DNA of 64,000 bases from Alsobacter sp046349155 (GTDB lineage: Bacteria > Pseudomonadota > Alphaproteobacteria > Rhizobiales > Beijerinckiaceae): positions 62,001 to 126,000 of the forward strand of contig JAXMCW010000001.1 in NCBI GenBank assembly GCA_046349155.1. The letters are read 5' to 3'. Below the pieces are notes generated by a model. It was not told the DNA's origin and ran no database searches. It was given only the letters and a program-made list of their open reading frames with translations. Below, piece by piece: positions 34,623 to 44,088 of this stretch (its first letter is position 1; every line of letters begins with the position of its first letter). The translations under genes were made by a program, and so were the position numbers.

Positions 34623-37600
34623 TGCGCTTCAACCTCTCGGAATGGGCCCTGCGCCAGCGCTCCTTCGTCGTCTACCTGATGCTGGTCTCCGTCGCGGCCG
34701 GCCTCTTCGCCTTCATGAAGCTCGGCCGCAGCGAGGACCCGACCTTCGTCATCAAGACCATGGTCGTCTCGGCCGCGTGGCCCGGCGCGACCATGGACGA
34801 GACGCTGAAGCAGGTCACCGAGCGCATCGAGCGCCAGCTCGAGGAAGTGCAGGGCCTCGATTTCGTGCGCAGCTACACGACGGGGGGCGTCACCACGATC
34901 TTCGTCAACCTGAAGCAGTCCGTGCCCGGCTCGCAGGTGCCGGCCGCTTGGCAGCAGGTGCGCAATCTCGTCGGCGACATGCGCCATACCCTGCCGCAGG
35001 GCGTGGTCGGGCCTTTCTTCAACGACCGCTTCGGCGACACGTTCGGCATCATCTACGGCTTCACCGCCGACGGCTTCTCGCGCCGGGACCTGCGCGACAG
35101 GGTCGAGGAGATTCGCTCCACGCTGCTCGAGGTGCCGGACGTCTCGAAGATCGAGATGATCGGCGCGCAGGACGAGCGCATCTACGTGGAGTTCTCGGTC
35201 CAGGAGCTCGCCCGCCTCGGCCTCGACCCGGGCTCGCTGCTGACGGCCTTGCGCAACCAGAACATCGTGCGGCCCTCCGGCGTCATCGACACGGACCAGG
35301 AGCGCATCCGCGTCCGCGTGACGGGCGCATTCACCTCCGAGGATGATCTGCGCGACGTGAACTTCGCGGTCGGGGACCGCATGGTGCGGCTGGCCGACAT
35401 CGCCACGATCCGGCGCGGCTTCGCCGATCCCGCGCAGCCCCTGTTCCGCGTCAACGGGCAGGAGGCGATCGGCCTCGGCATCGCCATGCGGGACGGCGGC
35501 GACATCCTGGCGCTCGGCAAGAACGTGCAGGCGGCCATGGGGCGCATCACGGCCGACCTGCCGCACGGCATCGAGGCCCGGCTCGTCGCGGACCAGGCGG
35601 TCACGGTCGACCACGCCATCGCCGACTTCATGACCTCGCTCTGGCAGTCCGTGGCGATCATCCTCGTCGTCAGCTTCGTCGCGCTCGGCGTGCGCGCGGG
35701 ACTGGTCGTGGCGCTCGCCATCCCGCTGACTCTCGCCATCGTCTTCGCGCTGATGAATGTCGCGCATATCGACATGCAGCGCGTATCGCTCGGCGCGCTC
35801 ATCATCGCGCTGGCCCTGCTCGTCGACGACGCCATGACGACGACGGATGCGACGATGTCGCGCCTGGCGCTGGGCGAGGACAAGGAGAAGGCGGCGACGT
35901 TCGCCTTCTCGCAATATGCCGTCGCCATGCTCGCCGGCACCTTCGTCACGATCGCGGGCTTCGTGCCGATCGGCTTCGCGGCCAGCTCCGCAGGCGAATA
36001 CACGTTCTCGCTCTTCGCGGTGGTGAGCATCGCGCTCGTCGTGTCGTGGTTCGTCGCGGTGGTCTTCGCTCCCGTGCTGGGCGTCGCCATCCTCAAGGCC
36101 CCGCAACAGGCCGATACGGGCGAGGCCGGCGGGCTCGTGGGCGCGTTCCGCGGCTTCCTCGACAAGGCCATCGAGGCGCGCTGGATCACCATCGGCCTCA
36201 CGGTCGGCGCCTTCGTGCTGGCGGTGCTCGCGCTGCCGCTGGTGCCGCGCCAGTTCTTCCCGGCCTCCGATCGCACGGAGCTCCTCGTCGACCTTCGCCT
36301 GCCGCAGGGCTCGTCGATGCAGGCGAGCGAGGACGTCTCGGCCCGCTTCGACGCCATCCTCAAGGGCGACCCCGACATTGCGCGCTGGAGCACCTATGTC
36401 GGGCGCGGCGCCATCCGGTTCTACCTGCCGCTCAACGCGCAGCTTCCGAACGACCATTTCAGCCAGGTGGTCATCGTCGCCAAGGACGTGGCGGGCCGCG
36501 AGCGGCTGCACAAGAAGCTCGAGAAGACGCTCGCCACCGACTTCGCCGGCCTCGTCACGCGGGTCTATCCCCTGGAGCTCGGTCCGCCGGTGGGCTGGCC
36601 GGTGCAGTACCGCGTGAGCGGCCCGGACATCGCGAAGGTCCGCGCGATCGCGCTCGACGTCGCGAAGGTCGTGGGCGGCGACAGCCAGGTGCAGCAGGTC
36701 GCCTTCGACTGGATGGAGCCGTCGCGCGAACTGCGCCTGCGCATCGACCAGGACGAGGTGCGCCGCCTCGGCCTGAGCACCCAGGCGCTCGCCGGCATCC
36801 TCGGCACGACGCTGACCGGCAGCACGGTCACGCAGCTGCGCGACGACATCTACCTCGTCGACGTCGTGGCCCGCGCGCGGGACGATCAGCGCGCCTCGCT
36901 GGAGACCTTGCGCTCGCTCCAGGTGGCGCTGCCGGGCGGGCGCAGCGTCCCGCTCTCGCAGTTCGCCACGGTCGAATACGTGCAGGCCTATCCGCTGATC
37001 TGGCGGCGCGACCGGGTCACCACGCTCACCGTCGAGGCCGACGTGCTGCCGGGGGTGCTGCCGGAGACGGTGGTCTCCGCCGTGGAGCCCGGGATCGACG
37101 GTCTGCGCGACAAGCTGCCGGCCGGCTACCGCATCGCCACGGGCGGCACCGAGGAGGAGAGCGCGAAGTCGCAGGCCTCCGTGGTCGCCGTCGTGCCGAT
37201 CATGCTGCTGATCATGTTCACGGTGCTGATGGCGCAGCTGCAGAGCTTCGCCCGGCTCTTCATCGTGCTCAGCGTCGCGCCGCTCGGGCTCGTCGGCATC
37301 GTCGGGGCGCTGCTGCTTTCGGGCAAGCCGCTCGGCTTCGTGGCCGTGCTGGGCGTGCTCGCGCTCATCGGCATCATCACCAAGAACGCCGTGATCCTCG
37401 TGGGGCAGATCGAGTCCGAGCGCGCGGAGGGCAAGAGCGTCAAGCAGGCCGCGCTCGACGCGAGCGCGGTCCGGTTCCGGCCGATCATGCTCACGGCCGT
37501 CTCGACGGTGCTGGGCATGATCCCCATCGCCCCCACCGTGTTCTGGGGGCCGATGGCCTTCGCGATCATGGGCGGCCTGCTGGTGGCCACGCTCCTCACG

Positions 37601-37702
37601 CTGGTCTTCCTGCCCGTCCTCTACGTCACCTGGTTCGGCCGCGCCGAGGCCCGGGGCGATACGGCGTCCGGCGCACCTCCCGCTGCGGAGGCGACGCCAT
37701 GA
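34622..37702 (+). CDS. RND-family efflux pump permease (AcrB/HAE1-like)
   Basis: 1026-residue inner-membrane proton/drug antiporter subunit with the expected twelve helices and two large periplasmic loops. The proton-relay Asp pair is Asp-402/403 in LALLVDDAM, and the second-half counterpart is ALIGIITKNAVILVGQI. Substrate is unknown; the pump belongs to the group with short periplasmic domains often annotated simply as efflux RND. Its start overlaps the first adaptor gene (TGATG) and its end overlaps the second adaptor gene by 4 bp. Confidence 0.93.
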   Translation: MRFNLSEWALRQRSFVVYLMLVSVAAGLFAFMKLGRSEDPTFVIKTMVVSAAWPGATMDETLKQVTERIERQLEEVQGLDFVRSYTTGGVTTIFVNLKQSVPGSQVPAAWQQVRNLVGDMRHTLPQGVVGPFFNDRFGDTFGIIYGFTADGFSRRDLRDRVEEIRSTLLEVPDVSKIEMIGAQDERIYVEFSVQELARLGLDPGSLLTALRNQNIVRPSGVIDTDQERIRVRVTGAFTSEDDLRDVNFAVGDRMVRLADIATIRRGFADPAQPLFRVNGQEAIGLGIAMRDGGDILALGKNVQAAMGRITADLPHGIEARLVADQAVTVDHAIADFMTSLWQSVAIILVVSFVALGVRAGLVVALAIPLTLAIVFALMNVAHIDMQRVSLGALIIALALLVDDAMTTTDATMSRLALGEDKEKAATFAFSQYAVAMLAGTFVTIAGFVPIGFAASSAGEYTFSLFAVVSIALVVSWFVAVVFAPVLGVAILKAPQQADTGEAGGLVGAFRGFLDKAIEARWITIGLTVGAFVLAVLALPLVPRQFFPASDRTELLVDLRLPQGSSMQASEDVSARFDAILKGDPDIARWSTYVGRGAIRFYLPLNAQLPNDHFSQVVIVAKDVAGRERLHKKLEKTLATDFAGLVTRVYPLELGPPVGWPVQYRVSGPDIAKVRAIALDVAKVVGGDSQVQQVAFDWMEPSRELRLRIDQDEVRRLGLSTQALAGILGTTLTGSTVTQLRDDIYLVDVVARARDDQRASLETLRSLQVALPGGRSVPLSQFATVEYVQAYPLIWRRDRVTTLTVEADVLPGVLPETVVSAVEPGIDGLRDKLPAGYRIATGGTEEESAKSQASVVAVVPIMLLIMFTVLMAQLQSFARLFIVLSVAPLGLVGIVGALLLSGKPLGFVAVLGVLALIGIITKNAVILVGQIESERAEGKSVKQAALDASAVRFRPIMLTAVSTVLGMIPIAPTVFWGPMAFAIMGGLLVATLLTLVFLPVLYVTWFGRAEARGDTASGAPPAAEATP

Positions 37703-38811
37703 TCCGCCATCCCGCGCTTCTGGCGCCGCTCGCGATCGCCGCCCTGCTCTCCGCCTGCGGGCGGGAGGAGGAGGCCGGGCGCGCCGCCGGCCGTCCCGTC
37801 GAGGTGGTGGTCGTCGCCCCCACGGAATTCGCCGATACGGTGCAGCTCACCGGCGACATCCAGGCGCGCAAGGACGTCGACCTGGCTTTCCGCATCGGCG
37901 GCAAGCTCGCCGAGCGCAGCGTCAACGTGGGCGACAGCGTGAAGGCCGGGCAGGTCGTCGCGCGCCTCGACGCGGCCACGGAGCGCAACGCCCTCGACGC
38001 CGCCAAGGCGACGCTCGCCGCCGCCCGGGGCGAGGTCGCCACGGCCCGCAGCGCCTATGAGCGCCAGCAGGCGCTGTGGGACCAGGGCTTCACGACCCGC
38101 CCCCGCTACGACCAGGCCAGGCAGGCCTACGAGACGGCCCAGTCCCGTCTCGAGGATGCCGAGGCGCGCGTCGACGCCGCCCGCGACCGCGTCGGCTTCA
38201 CGGAGTTGCGGGCCGACGCGTCCGGCGTGGTCACGGCGCGCGGGGCCGAGCCGGGCGAGGTCGTGCAGCCCGGACGCATGGTCCTGCGCATCGCGCGCGA
38301 CGACGGCCGCGACGCCGTGTTCGACGTCCCCACGGCGGTCATGCAATCCGGCGCGTCCGATCCGCTGGTGCAGGTCGCCCTCGTCGCCGATCCCACGGTC
38401 ACCACCCAGGGGCGCGTTCGCGAGGTTTCGCCGCAGGCCGATCCGGTCACCCGCACCTTCCGGGTGCGCGTCGGACTCGACCGCGCGCCGGAAGCGATGC
38501 GCCTGGGCGCCACCGTCAACGGCTCGTTCCACCAGGTCTCGAATGTGATCGTGGCCGTTCCCGCCCGGGCGCTCACCGCGCTCGGCGACGGCCCGGCCGT
38601 GTGGATCGTCGATCCCGCTGCCTCGACCGTCTCGCTGCGCCCCGTGGACGTGCTGCGCTTCGACGCCGACCAGGTCGTGCTCGGCCAGGGGCTGGAACCC
38701 GGCGAGACAGTCGTCACCGCGGGCGTGCAGGCGCTGCGCCCCGGCCAGAAGGTCAAGCCTCTCCCGATCTCGAAGAGCACCGCCGTGCTCTCGCAAGCCT
38801 CACCACCTTAG
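37699..38811 (+). CDS. RND efflux periplasmic adaptor (MFP), lipoprotein, second copy
   Basis: 370-residue adaptor paralogous to the one before the pump. Lipobox LLSAC with Cys-20. Shared blocks include DVDLAFRIGGKL, VGFTELRADASGVVTARGAEPGEVV and a membrane-proximal domain with VREVSPQADPVTRTFRVRVGL. ATG overlaps the pump stop (ATGA). The MFP-RND-MFP order implies a pump that uses two different adaptors, as shown for TriABC of Pseudomonas aeruginosa. The acidic/Arg linker right after the lipidated Cys is also shared by both adaptors. Confidence 0.9.
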   Translation: MIRHPALLAPLAIAALLSACGREEEAGRAAGRPVEVVVVAPTEFADTVQLTGDIQARKDVDLAFRIGGKLAERSVNVGDSVKAGQVVARLDAATERNALDAAKATLAAARGEVATARSAYERQQALWDQGFTTRPRYDQARQAYETAQSRLEDAEARVDAARDRVGFTELRADASGVVTARGAEPGEVVQPGRMVLRIARDDGRDAVFDVPTAVMQSGASDPLVQVALVADPTVTTQGRVREVSPQADPVTRTFRVRVGLDRAPEAMRLGATVNGSFHQVSNVIVAVPARALTALGDGPAVWIVDPAASTVSLRPVDVLRFDADQVVLGQGLEPGETVVTAGVQALRPGQKVKPLPISKSTAVLSQASPP

Positions 38812-38821
38812 GAGCGAACCC

Positions 38822-39337
38822 ATGAGCGACCTCGTCTTCATCGCATTTCCCACGGAGGCCAAGGCGGAGGAGGTGCGCAACCGCGTCCTCGAGTTGCAGC
38901 GCGAATACCTGATCGAGCTCGGCGACGCCGTGGTCGTGGTCAAGGACCCGCAGGGCCACATCAAGCTCAACCAGCTGATGAACACGACGGTCGCCGGCGC
39001 GGCTTCTGGCGCGCTCTGGGGCACGTTGATCGGCATGCTGTTCCTCATGCCGCTCGTCGGCACCGCCGTCGGCGCGGCCTCCGGGGCGCTGGGCGGCGCG
39101 CTGACCGACGTCGGCATCAACGACAAGTTCATGAAGGAGGCCGCCGAGGCGCTGCAGCCCGGCACGGCGGGCCTGTTCCTGCTCATCAAGAAGATGACGG
39201 CGGACAAGGTGCTGGCCGACCTCAAGGGCGTCGGCGGCGTGGTGATGAAGACCTCCTTCGACGAGACCAAGGAGGCGGCGCTGCGCGCCGCGCTCGCCGC
39301 CGCCTCGTCGGCCGCGCCCGCCGCTCCGACGAGCTGA
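38822..39337 (+). CDS. DUF1269-family membrane-associated protein
   Basis: 171-residue protein of the DUF1269 family. N-terminal ferredoxin-like part (LVFIAFPTEAKAEEVRNRVLELQRE), a central glycine-zipper hairpin (GAASGALWGTLIGMLF and GTAVGAASGALGGAL, residues 60-98) and a C-terminal part (FLLIKKMTADKVLADLKG, residues 120-145) rich in Ala at the tail. Function unknown. It follows the efflux operon by 10 bp with GGAG upstream, so it is probably co-transcribed. Confidence 0.88.
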   Translation: MSDLVFIAFPTEAKAEEVRNRVLELQREYLIELGDAVVVVKDPQGHIKLNQLMNTTVAGAASGALWGTLIGMLFLMPLVGTAVGAASGALGGALTDVGINDKFMKEAAEALQPGTAGLFLLIKKMTADKVLADLKGVGGVVMKTSFDETKEAALRAALAAASSAAPAAPTS

Positions 39338-39402
39338 GACCGCATCGAGCTTCGTGACAGGCGGCGCGTGCAGCGCCGCCGCAAAAACAGGGGGAAGACA
39401 CC

Positions 39403-39666
39403 ATGCGTTACCTGATCCTGCCGGCCCTCGTGCTGGCCCTGGCCGGCTGCAACACCAACTCCGCCTCGCAGCGGACGGTCGGCGGCGCGGCGATCGGCGC
39501 CGGCGCGGGCGCAGCCATCGGCGGCATCGCGGGCGGCTGGCAGGGCGCCGGCATCGGCGCGCTCGCCGGCGGCGCCGCGGGCGCCCTCATCGGCCGCGCC
39601 ACCACGCCGAACAACTGCATCTACCGCGACGTGAACGGCCGCAAGTTCACGGCGGCCTGCCCGTAG
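39403..39666 (+). CDS. Glycine-zipper outer-membrane lipoprotein
   Basis: 87-residue lipoprotein. Lipobox ALAGC (Cys-16), then a continuous Gly/Ala zipper (residues 27-65, GGAAIGAGAGAAIGG and repeats) of the YMGG/SlyB-like kind, and a short tail with two Cys (NNCIYRD, TAACP) that could form a disulfide. A structural envelope lipoprotein is likely. ATG with GGGGGAAG upstream. Confidence 0.85.
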   Translation: MRYLILPALVLALAGCNTNSASQRTVGGAAIGAGAGAAIGGIAGGWQGAGIGALAGGAAGALIGRATTPNNCIYRDVNGRKFTAACP

Positions 39667-39730
39667 GACAAGCCTGGCGCGCGGGGAACGGCTCCCCGCG
39701 CGCATCCTCCACCCCCTGGGGCTGATCGCC

Positions 39731-41278
39731 ATGGATTACGCTGAGCAGCAGAACAAGTCCGTGATGCAGCGCTTTCTCGACGGCATCGAGAAGGTCGGCA
39801 ACATGGTGCCCCATCCGGTGGTGATCTTCCTCACCCTGATCGGCATCGTCGTGGTCCTCTCGACCGTGCTGAGCTGGTTCGGGGCGGGCGTGACCTCGGA
39901 GATCATCAATCCCGAGACGAACAAGATCGAGACCGTCAGGACCGAGCTGCGCGGGCTGTTGAACGCGGACGGCATCCGCTTCATGTACAGCTCCTTCATC
40001 CCCAACTTCATGAGCTTCACGGCCGTGGGCCTCATGATCGGCGCGATGATCGGCGCGGGCGTCGCCGAGGCGTCGGGGCTCGTCAACGCGCTCATCCGCA
40101 AGCTCGTTCTCGTGTCGCCGCCCTGGGCGCTCACCTATATCCTCGCCTTCTGCGGCATCGTCTCCAGCATCGCGGCCGATGCCGGCTACCTCGTGCTGCT
40201 GCCGCTCGCGGGCGTGGCCTATATCAGCGTCGGACGCCATCCGCTGGCGGGGCTCGCGCTGGGCTTCGCGGCCGTCGCCGGCGCCTTCACCGTCAACATG
40301 CTGATCAAGCCGCTCGACGCGGTGCTCGTGGAGTTCACCAACGACGCGGCGCGGCTGGTGAGCCCCGACAAGTCGATCGGCCTGGCCTCGAACCTCATCT
40401 TCTCCTTCGTCTCGGTGATCTTCCTCACCTTCATCATCGCCTTCATCACGGACCGCATCGTGGCGCCGCGGCTGGGCAAGTACGTGCCGCCGGAGGGGTC
40501 GGAGGTCGCAGGCCCGGCCGAGAGCGGCCTGTCCGAGGCGGAGTCGCGGGGCCTGAGCTACGCGCTCTACGGCCTTCTCGGCCTGCTCGCGGTCTTCGCG
40601 CTTCTGACGCTGCCGCCCGGCGCGCCGCTGCGCAACCCGACCACGGGAGAACTCATCGGCAACTCGCCCTTCATGAACGGGCTGATCGCCCTGATCATGC
40701 TGATCTTCCTCGTCACCGGCTGGTGCTACGGGATCGGCGCGGGCACGCTGAAGACGCTGAGCGAGGTGATCAAGGCCATGGAGAAGGCCGTCGCCGGGCT
40801 CGGCGGCACCATCTTCCTGTTCTTCGTGCTCAGCCAGTTCGTGGCCTATTTCACCTACACGAACATGGGCACCGTGATGGCGCTCAAGCTGTCCGGGGTG
40901 CTGCAGTCCTCCAACGTCGGTCCGCTCGCGCTGCTCATCGGCTTCATCGTCGTGGTCGCCATCATCGACCTCCTGATCACCGGCGCCATCGCCAAGTGGG
41001 CGATCTTCGCGCCCGTCTTCGTGCCGCTCCTGGTCAAGCTCGGTGTCGAGCCCGAGGCCGTGCTCGCGGCCTACCGCGTCGGCGACTCGCCGATGAACGC
41101 CATCACCCCCCTGAACGCCTATTTCGCGCTGATGGTGGGCTTCACGCAGAAATACGATCCGCGGTCTGGCGTCGGCACCGTCGTGTCCCTGATGCTGCCC
41201 TACGTCCTGTGGATGTTCGTGCTGTGGACGGCGCTCTTCGCCGTGTGGAAGATCCTGGGCCTGCCCTGGGGGATCTGA
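39731..41278 (+). CDS. AbgT-family transporter
   Basis: 515-residue inner-membrane transporter of the AbgT family, whose characterised members move p-aminobenzoyl-glutamate or export sulfonamides. Clear family segments: NMVPHPVVIFL at the N-terminus, GAMIGAGVAEASGL, hairpin-like SSIAADAGYLVLLPLAG, and C-terminal GDSPMNAITPLNAYF with FTQKYDPRSGVGT. About nine helices plus re-entrant hairpins. It is followed after 10 bp by an unknown membrane-anchored gene. AbgT of E. coli is partnered by M20 amidohydrolases; the M20 gene here is 6 kb upstream. Confidence 0.92.
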   Translation: MDYAEQQNKSVMQRFLDGIEKVGNMVPHPVVIFLTLIGIVVVLSTVLSWFGAGVTSEIINPETNKIETVRTELRGLLNADGIRFMYSSFIPNFMSFTAVGLMIGAMIGAGVAEASGLVNALIRKLVLVSPPWALTYILAFCGIVSSIAADAGYLVLLPLAGVAYISVGRHPLAGLALGFAAVAGAFTVNMLIKPLDAVLVEFTNDAARLVSPDKSIGLASNLIFSFVSVIFLTFIIAFITDRIVAPRLGKYVPPEGSEVAGPAESGLSEAESRGLSYALYGLLGLLAVFALLTLPPGAPLRNPTTGELIGNSPFMNGLIALIMLIFLVTGWCYGIGAGTLKTLSEVIKAMEKAVAGLGGTIFLFFVLSQFVAYFTYTNMGTVMALKLSGVLQSSNVGPLALLIGFIVVVAIIDLLITGAIAKWAIFAPVFVPLLVKLGVEPEAVLAAYRVGDSPMNAITPLNAYFALMVGFTQKYDPRSGVGTVVSLMLPYVLWMFVLWTALFAVWKILGLPWGI

Positions 41279-41288
41279 GCGCCGCGCG

Positions 41289-42983
41289 GTGGGGCGGCCC
41301 GAACTCGCGGCTTTCGAGCCGTTGCTGCCGGCGGAGCGGCTGATCGTCGCCGAGCTCCGCCACGGCGACTTCGACCGGCTGGGCGACGGGTCCCGGCCGT
41401 CGGAACCGCGGGACGAGCGCGTCGTGCGCGCCGAGTTCCTGCGCTTCCTGCTGCTCGGCGGCGCGGGCGAGACGCGTCCCCACGAGAAGGGCGTGCGCGT
41501 CTCCGGCGCCTGGATCGAGGGCGTGCTGGACCTGGAGGGCTGCCGGGTCCCCCGCGACATCGGCCTGAAGGATTGCCGCTTCACCGCCGTGCCCCTGCTG
41601 CGCTCGGCCATCATCGACAACCTGTTCCTGGACGGCTCCGTCCTGCCCGGGCTCGACGCCGACAGGCTGGAGGCGCGCGGCGGCCTGACGCTGCGCGGCG
41701 CGGAGGTCGCGGGCACGGTTCGCCTTGAGACGGCGCGGATCGGCGGGCTCGTGGAAATCGACGGCGCCGTGCTGGCCGAGCCCGACGGGCTCGTCCTCGC
41801 GGGCCGGGGCCTGCGGGCCGAGGGGCTCACGCTGCGGGGCGCCCAGTGCAAGGGCGGCATCGACCTCAAGAACGCCCGCCTGGAGACCGGCGTCGAGGCG
41901 CAGGGCCTGACGCTGGAGAGCCGGTCGGGCGCGGCGCTCGACGGCGATTCGCTGGAGGCCGGCGGCAACATCGTGTTGCGGCGCGCCACCGTCTCGGGCG
42001 AGATTCGCCTGCCGGGGCTCGCCGCGCGGGGCGATCTCGACATCAGCGGCGCATCCATCGTCCATGGCGGAGCCACGGCGCTCGACCTGGAGCGGGCGGT
42101 GGTGGAGGGCGGCTTCCTGCTGCGCGAGGCCACGCGCATCGAGGGCGTGCTGGACCTCACCGGCGCGCGGCTCGGCACGCTGCACGATACGTACGAGGCC
42201 TGGCCGGAGCGCGGCGACCTGCTGCTCAACCGCTGCATCTACGGCGCGATCATCGACGGGCCGGTCGACGCCGCGGGCCGGCTCGCATGGCTCGCCAGGC
42301 AGGACCCTGCCCGCTGGGGGGAGGATTTCTGGCCCCAGCCCTACGAGCAGCTCGCCGCCGTGTTCCGCGAGATGGGCCATGACGAGGATGCGCGCCGGGT
42401 CCTCGTGAAGAAGGAGCGGCTGCAGCGCCGGGCGCGCCGGGCGCGCGCCGGCTCGCCGCTCTGGCAAGGCCTGCTCGTCGCCAAGGACGGGCTGCTGCGC
42501 GTCACCGTGGGCTATGGCCGCCAGCCCCTGCTCGCCTTCCTCTGGCTCGCGGTGTTCTGGCTGGCCGGCGTCGCGGTCTTCGCGAACGCCGAGCGCGCCG
42601 GCGCCATGAAGCCGAACAGCGCGGTCATTCTGCGCTCGCCCGAATGGACCGGCTGCAGCCTCCAGCGCGGGGTAAACCAGCCCATCCCGGGGTCCGACAC
42701 GCCGGTGCAGGGCCGCGCCCTGCCGGGCCAGTCGCAGCTCGATTGCTACCGCAGCCAGTTCGAGGCGCTGAGCTATCCCGAGCTCAATGTGTGGATGTAC
42801 TCCCTCGACACGCTCTTTCCCGTCCTCGAGCTTGGCCAAAGGAGCTATTGGCGTCCGGACACGCTACAAGCTTGGGGCAGGTTCACGATCGGCTACTACT
42901 ATTTCGAGTTGATCGTCGGGTGGGCGCTGAGCCTGCTCGCCGTCGCCGGCTTCTCGGGGCTGGTGAGGTCCAACGGCCGGTAG
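41289..42983 (+). CDS. Membrane-anchored beta-solenoid-like repeat protein, unknown function
   Basis: 564 residues. Residues about 60-300 are built of repeated units of the form G-x-L-x-L-x-x-A/C-x-I/V (for example GVLDLEGCRV, GLTLRGAEVAGTVRLETARI, GNIVLRRATVSGEIRLPG), predicting a right-handed beta-solenoid similar to pentapeptide-repeat folds. Residues 330-380 are charged and helical (EQLAAVFREMGHDEDARRVLVKKERLQRRARR). Two transmembrane helices (about 405-427 and 536-560) bracket a periplasmic loop with two Cys. No catalytic motif is seen. GTG start with no clear ribosome-binding site, 10 bp after the AbgT gene, so probably translationally coupled. Confidence 0.75.
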   Translation: MGRPELAAFEPLLPAERLIVAELRHGDFDRLGDGSRPSEPRDERVVRAEFLRFLLLGGAGETRPHEKGVRVSGAWIEGVLDLEGCRVPRDIGLKDCRFTAVPLLRSAIIDNLFLDGSVLPGLDADRLEARGGLTLRGAEVAGTVRLETARIGGLVEIDGAVLAEPDGLVLAGRGLRAEGLTLRGAQCKGGIDLKNARLETGVEAQGLTLESRSGAALDGDSLEAGGNIVLRRATVSGEIRLPGLAARGDLDISGASIVHGGATALDLERAVVEGGFLLREATRIEGVLDLTGARLGTLHDTYEAWPERGDLLLNRCIYGAIIDGPVDAAGRLAWLARQDPARWGEDFWPQPYEQLAAVFREMGHDEDARRVLVKKERLQRRARRARAGSPLWQGLLVAKDGLLRVTVGYGRQPLLAFLWLAVFWLAGVAVFANAERAGAMKPNSAVILRSPEWTGCSLQRGVNQPIPGSDTPVQGRALPGQSQLDCYRSQFEALSYPELNVWMYSLDTLFPVLELGQRSYWRPDTLQAWGRFTIGYYYFELIVGWALSLLAVAGFSGLVRSNGR

Positions 42984-43012
42984 AGCACGGCCGCATCAAA
43001 AAGAGGGGTGCC

Positions 43013-44083
43013 ATGAACGACAGCACGACGGTGAGGCCGCGCCCGCGCGCGGTGGGTCCCAGGGCGGGGCGGTCAAAGCTCGCCATCGACCTCGCCCTCC
43101 AGGGCGGCGGCTCGCACGGCGCCTTCACCTGGGGCGTGCTGGACCGCGTGCTGGAGGAAGACTGGCTGGAGATCAACGCGGTGTCCGGCACCTCGGCCGG
43201 CGCCATGAACGCCGCCGTGATGGCCTCGGGCCTCGCCAAGGGTGGCCGCCCGGCGGCGCGGCAGGCGCTGGAGACGTTCTGGCGCAAGACCGCCGACGCC
43301 GCGCGCTTCAGCCCCTTCCAGCGTAGCCCCATCGACGTGCTGCTCGGCCGCTGGACGCTCGACAACTCGCCGCTCTTCGTGGCCATGGACGTGATGTCCC
43401 GGCTCGTCTCGCCCTACGACCTCAACCCCCACGGCGTGAACCCGCTGGCCGACATCCTCGCGGAGGTCGTGGACTTCGAGGCGATCGCGCGCGGCGCCAC
43501 GCAGGTCTTCGTCACCGCCACCAACGTGCGCACCGGGCGTGGGCGCGTCTTCCGCAACCACGAGCTCAATCCGGACGTGCTGCTGGCCTCGGCCTGCCTG
43601 CCGACCTTGTTCCAGGCGGTCACCATCGACGGCGACGACTATTGGGACGGCGGCTATTCCGGCAACCCGACCATGACGCCGCTCATCCGCGACTCCGATG
43701 CGCTCGACACGATCCTGGTGCAGATCAACCCGATCGAGCGCGAGGGCACGCCGCGCACGGCGCGCGATATCCTCAACCGCCTCAACGAGGTCTCCTTCAA
43801 CGCCGTACTTCTGAAGGAGCTCAGGATGATGGCGATGATCCGCAAGGGCGCGAGCCCCGCCAAGGGCGAGCAGGCCCGCTGGGCGGGGATGCGCCTCCAC
43901 CGCATCACGACGGATCTCATGGTCGAGCTCGGCTACAGCTCGAAGCTCAATGCCGAGTGGGAGTTCCTGACCATGCTGCGCGACGAGGGCCGCAAGGCCG
44001 CCGAGCGGTTCTACCTGGCGCACAGCGACGATCTCGGCGTCCGCTCCTCGCTCGATCTCGACGCCTTTCTCGAAGGCGTCTGA
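43013..44083 (+). CDS. Patatin-like phospholipase
   Basis: 356-residue lipid acyl hydrolase of the patatin/RssA class. The oxyanion glycines are GGGSHG (residues 31-36), the nucleophile is Ser-61 in GTSAG, and the catalytic Asp is Asp-212 in WDGG, so the Ser-Asp dyad is complete. No signal peptide. ATG with AAGAGGGG upstream. It sits between the solenoid membrane protein and an AI-2E permease, in a run of envelope-related genes. Confidence 0.92.
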   Translation: MNDSTTVRPRPRAVGPRAGRSKLAIDLALQGGGSHGAFTWGVLDRVLEEDWLEINAVSGTSAGAMNAAVMASGLAKGGRPAARQALETFWRKTADAARFSPFQRSPIDVLLGRWTLDNSPLFVAMDVMSRLVSPYDLNPHGVNPLADILAEVVDFEAIARGATQVFVTATNVRTGRGRVFRNHELNPDVLLASACLPTLFQAVTIDGDDYWDGGYSGNPTMTPLIRDSDALDTILVQINPIEREGTPRTARDILNRLNEVSFNAVLLKELRMMAMIRKGASPAKGEQARWAGMRLHRITTDLMVELGYSSKLNAEWEFLTMLRDEGRKAAERFYLAHSDDLGVRSSLDLDAFLEGV

Positions 44084-44088
44084 GCCCC

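Noticed and set aside
33920..36511. Long minus-strand frame opposite the RND adaptor and pump genes
   Set aside because: Antisense shadow; low-complexity His/Asp/Glu/Arg composition and no start signals, while the opposite strand encodes intact RND proteins.
32088..41278. M20 dipeptidase plus AbgT as an abgABT-type p-aminobenzoyl-glutamate system
   Set aside because: The two genes are 6 kb apart with unrelated efflux genes between them, and the M20 protein resembles general dipeptidases; the link is too weak to call.
39647..42238. Long minus-strand frame opposite the AbgT and solenoid genes
   Set aside because: Same shadow pattern; the AbgT frame on the plus strand is unambiguous.
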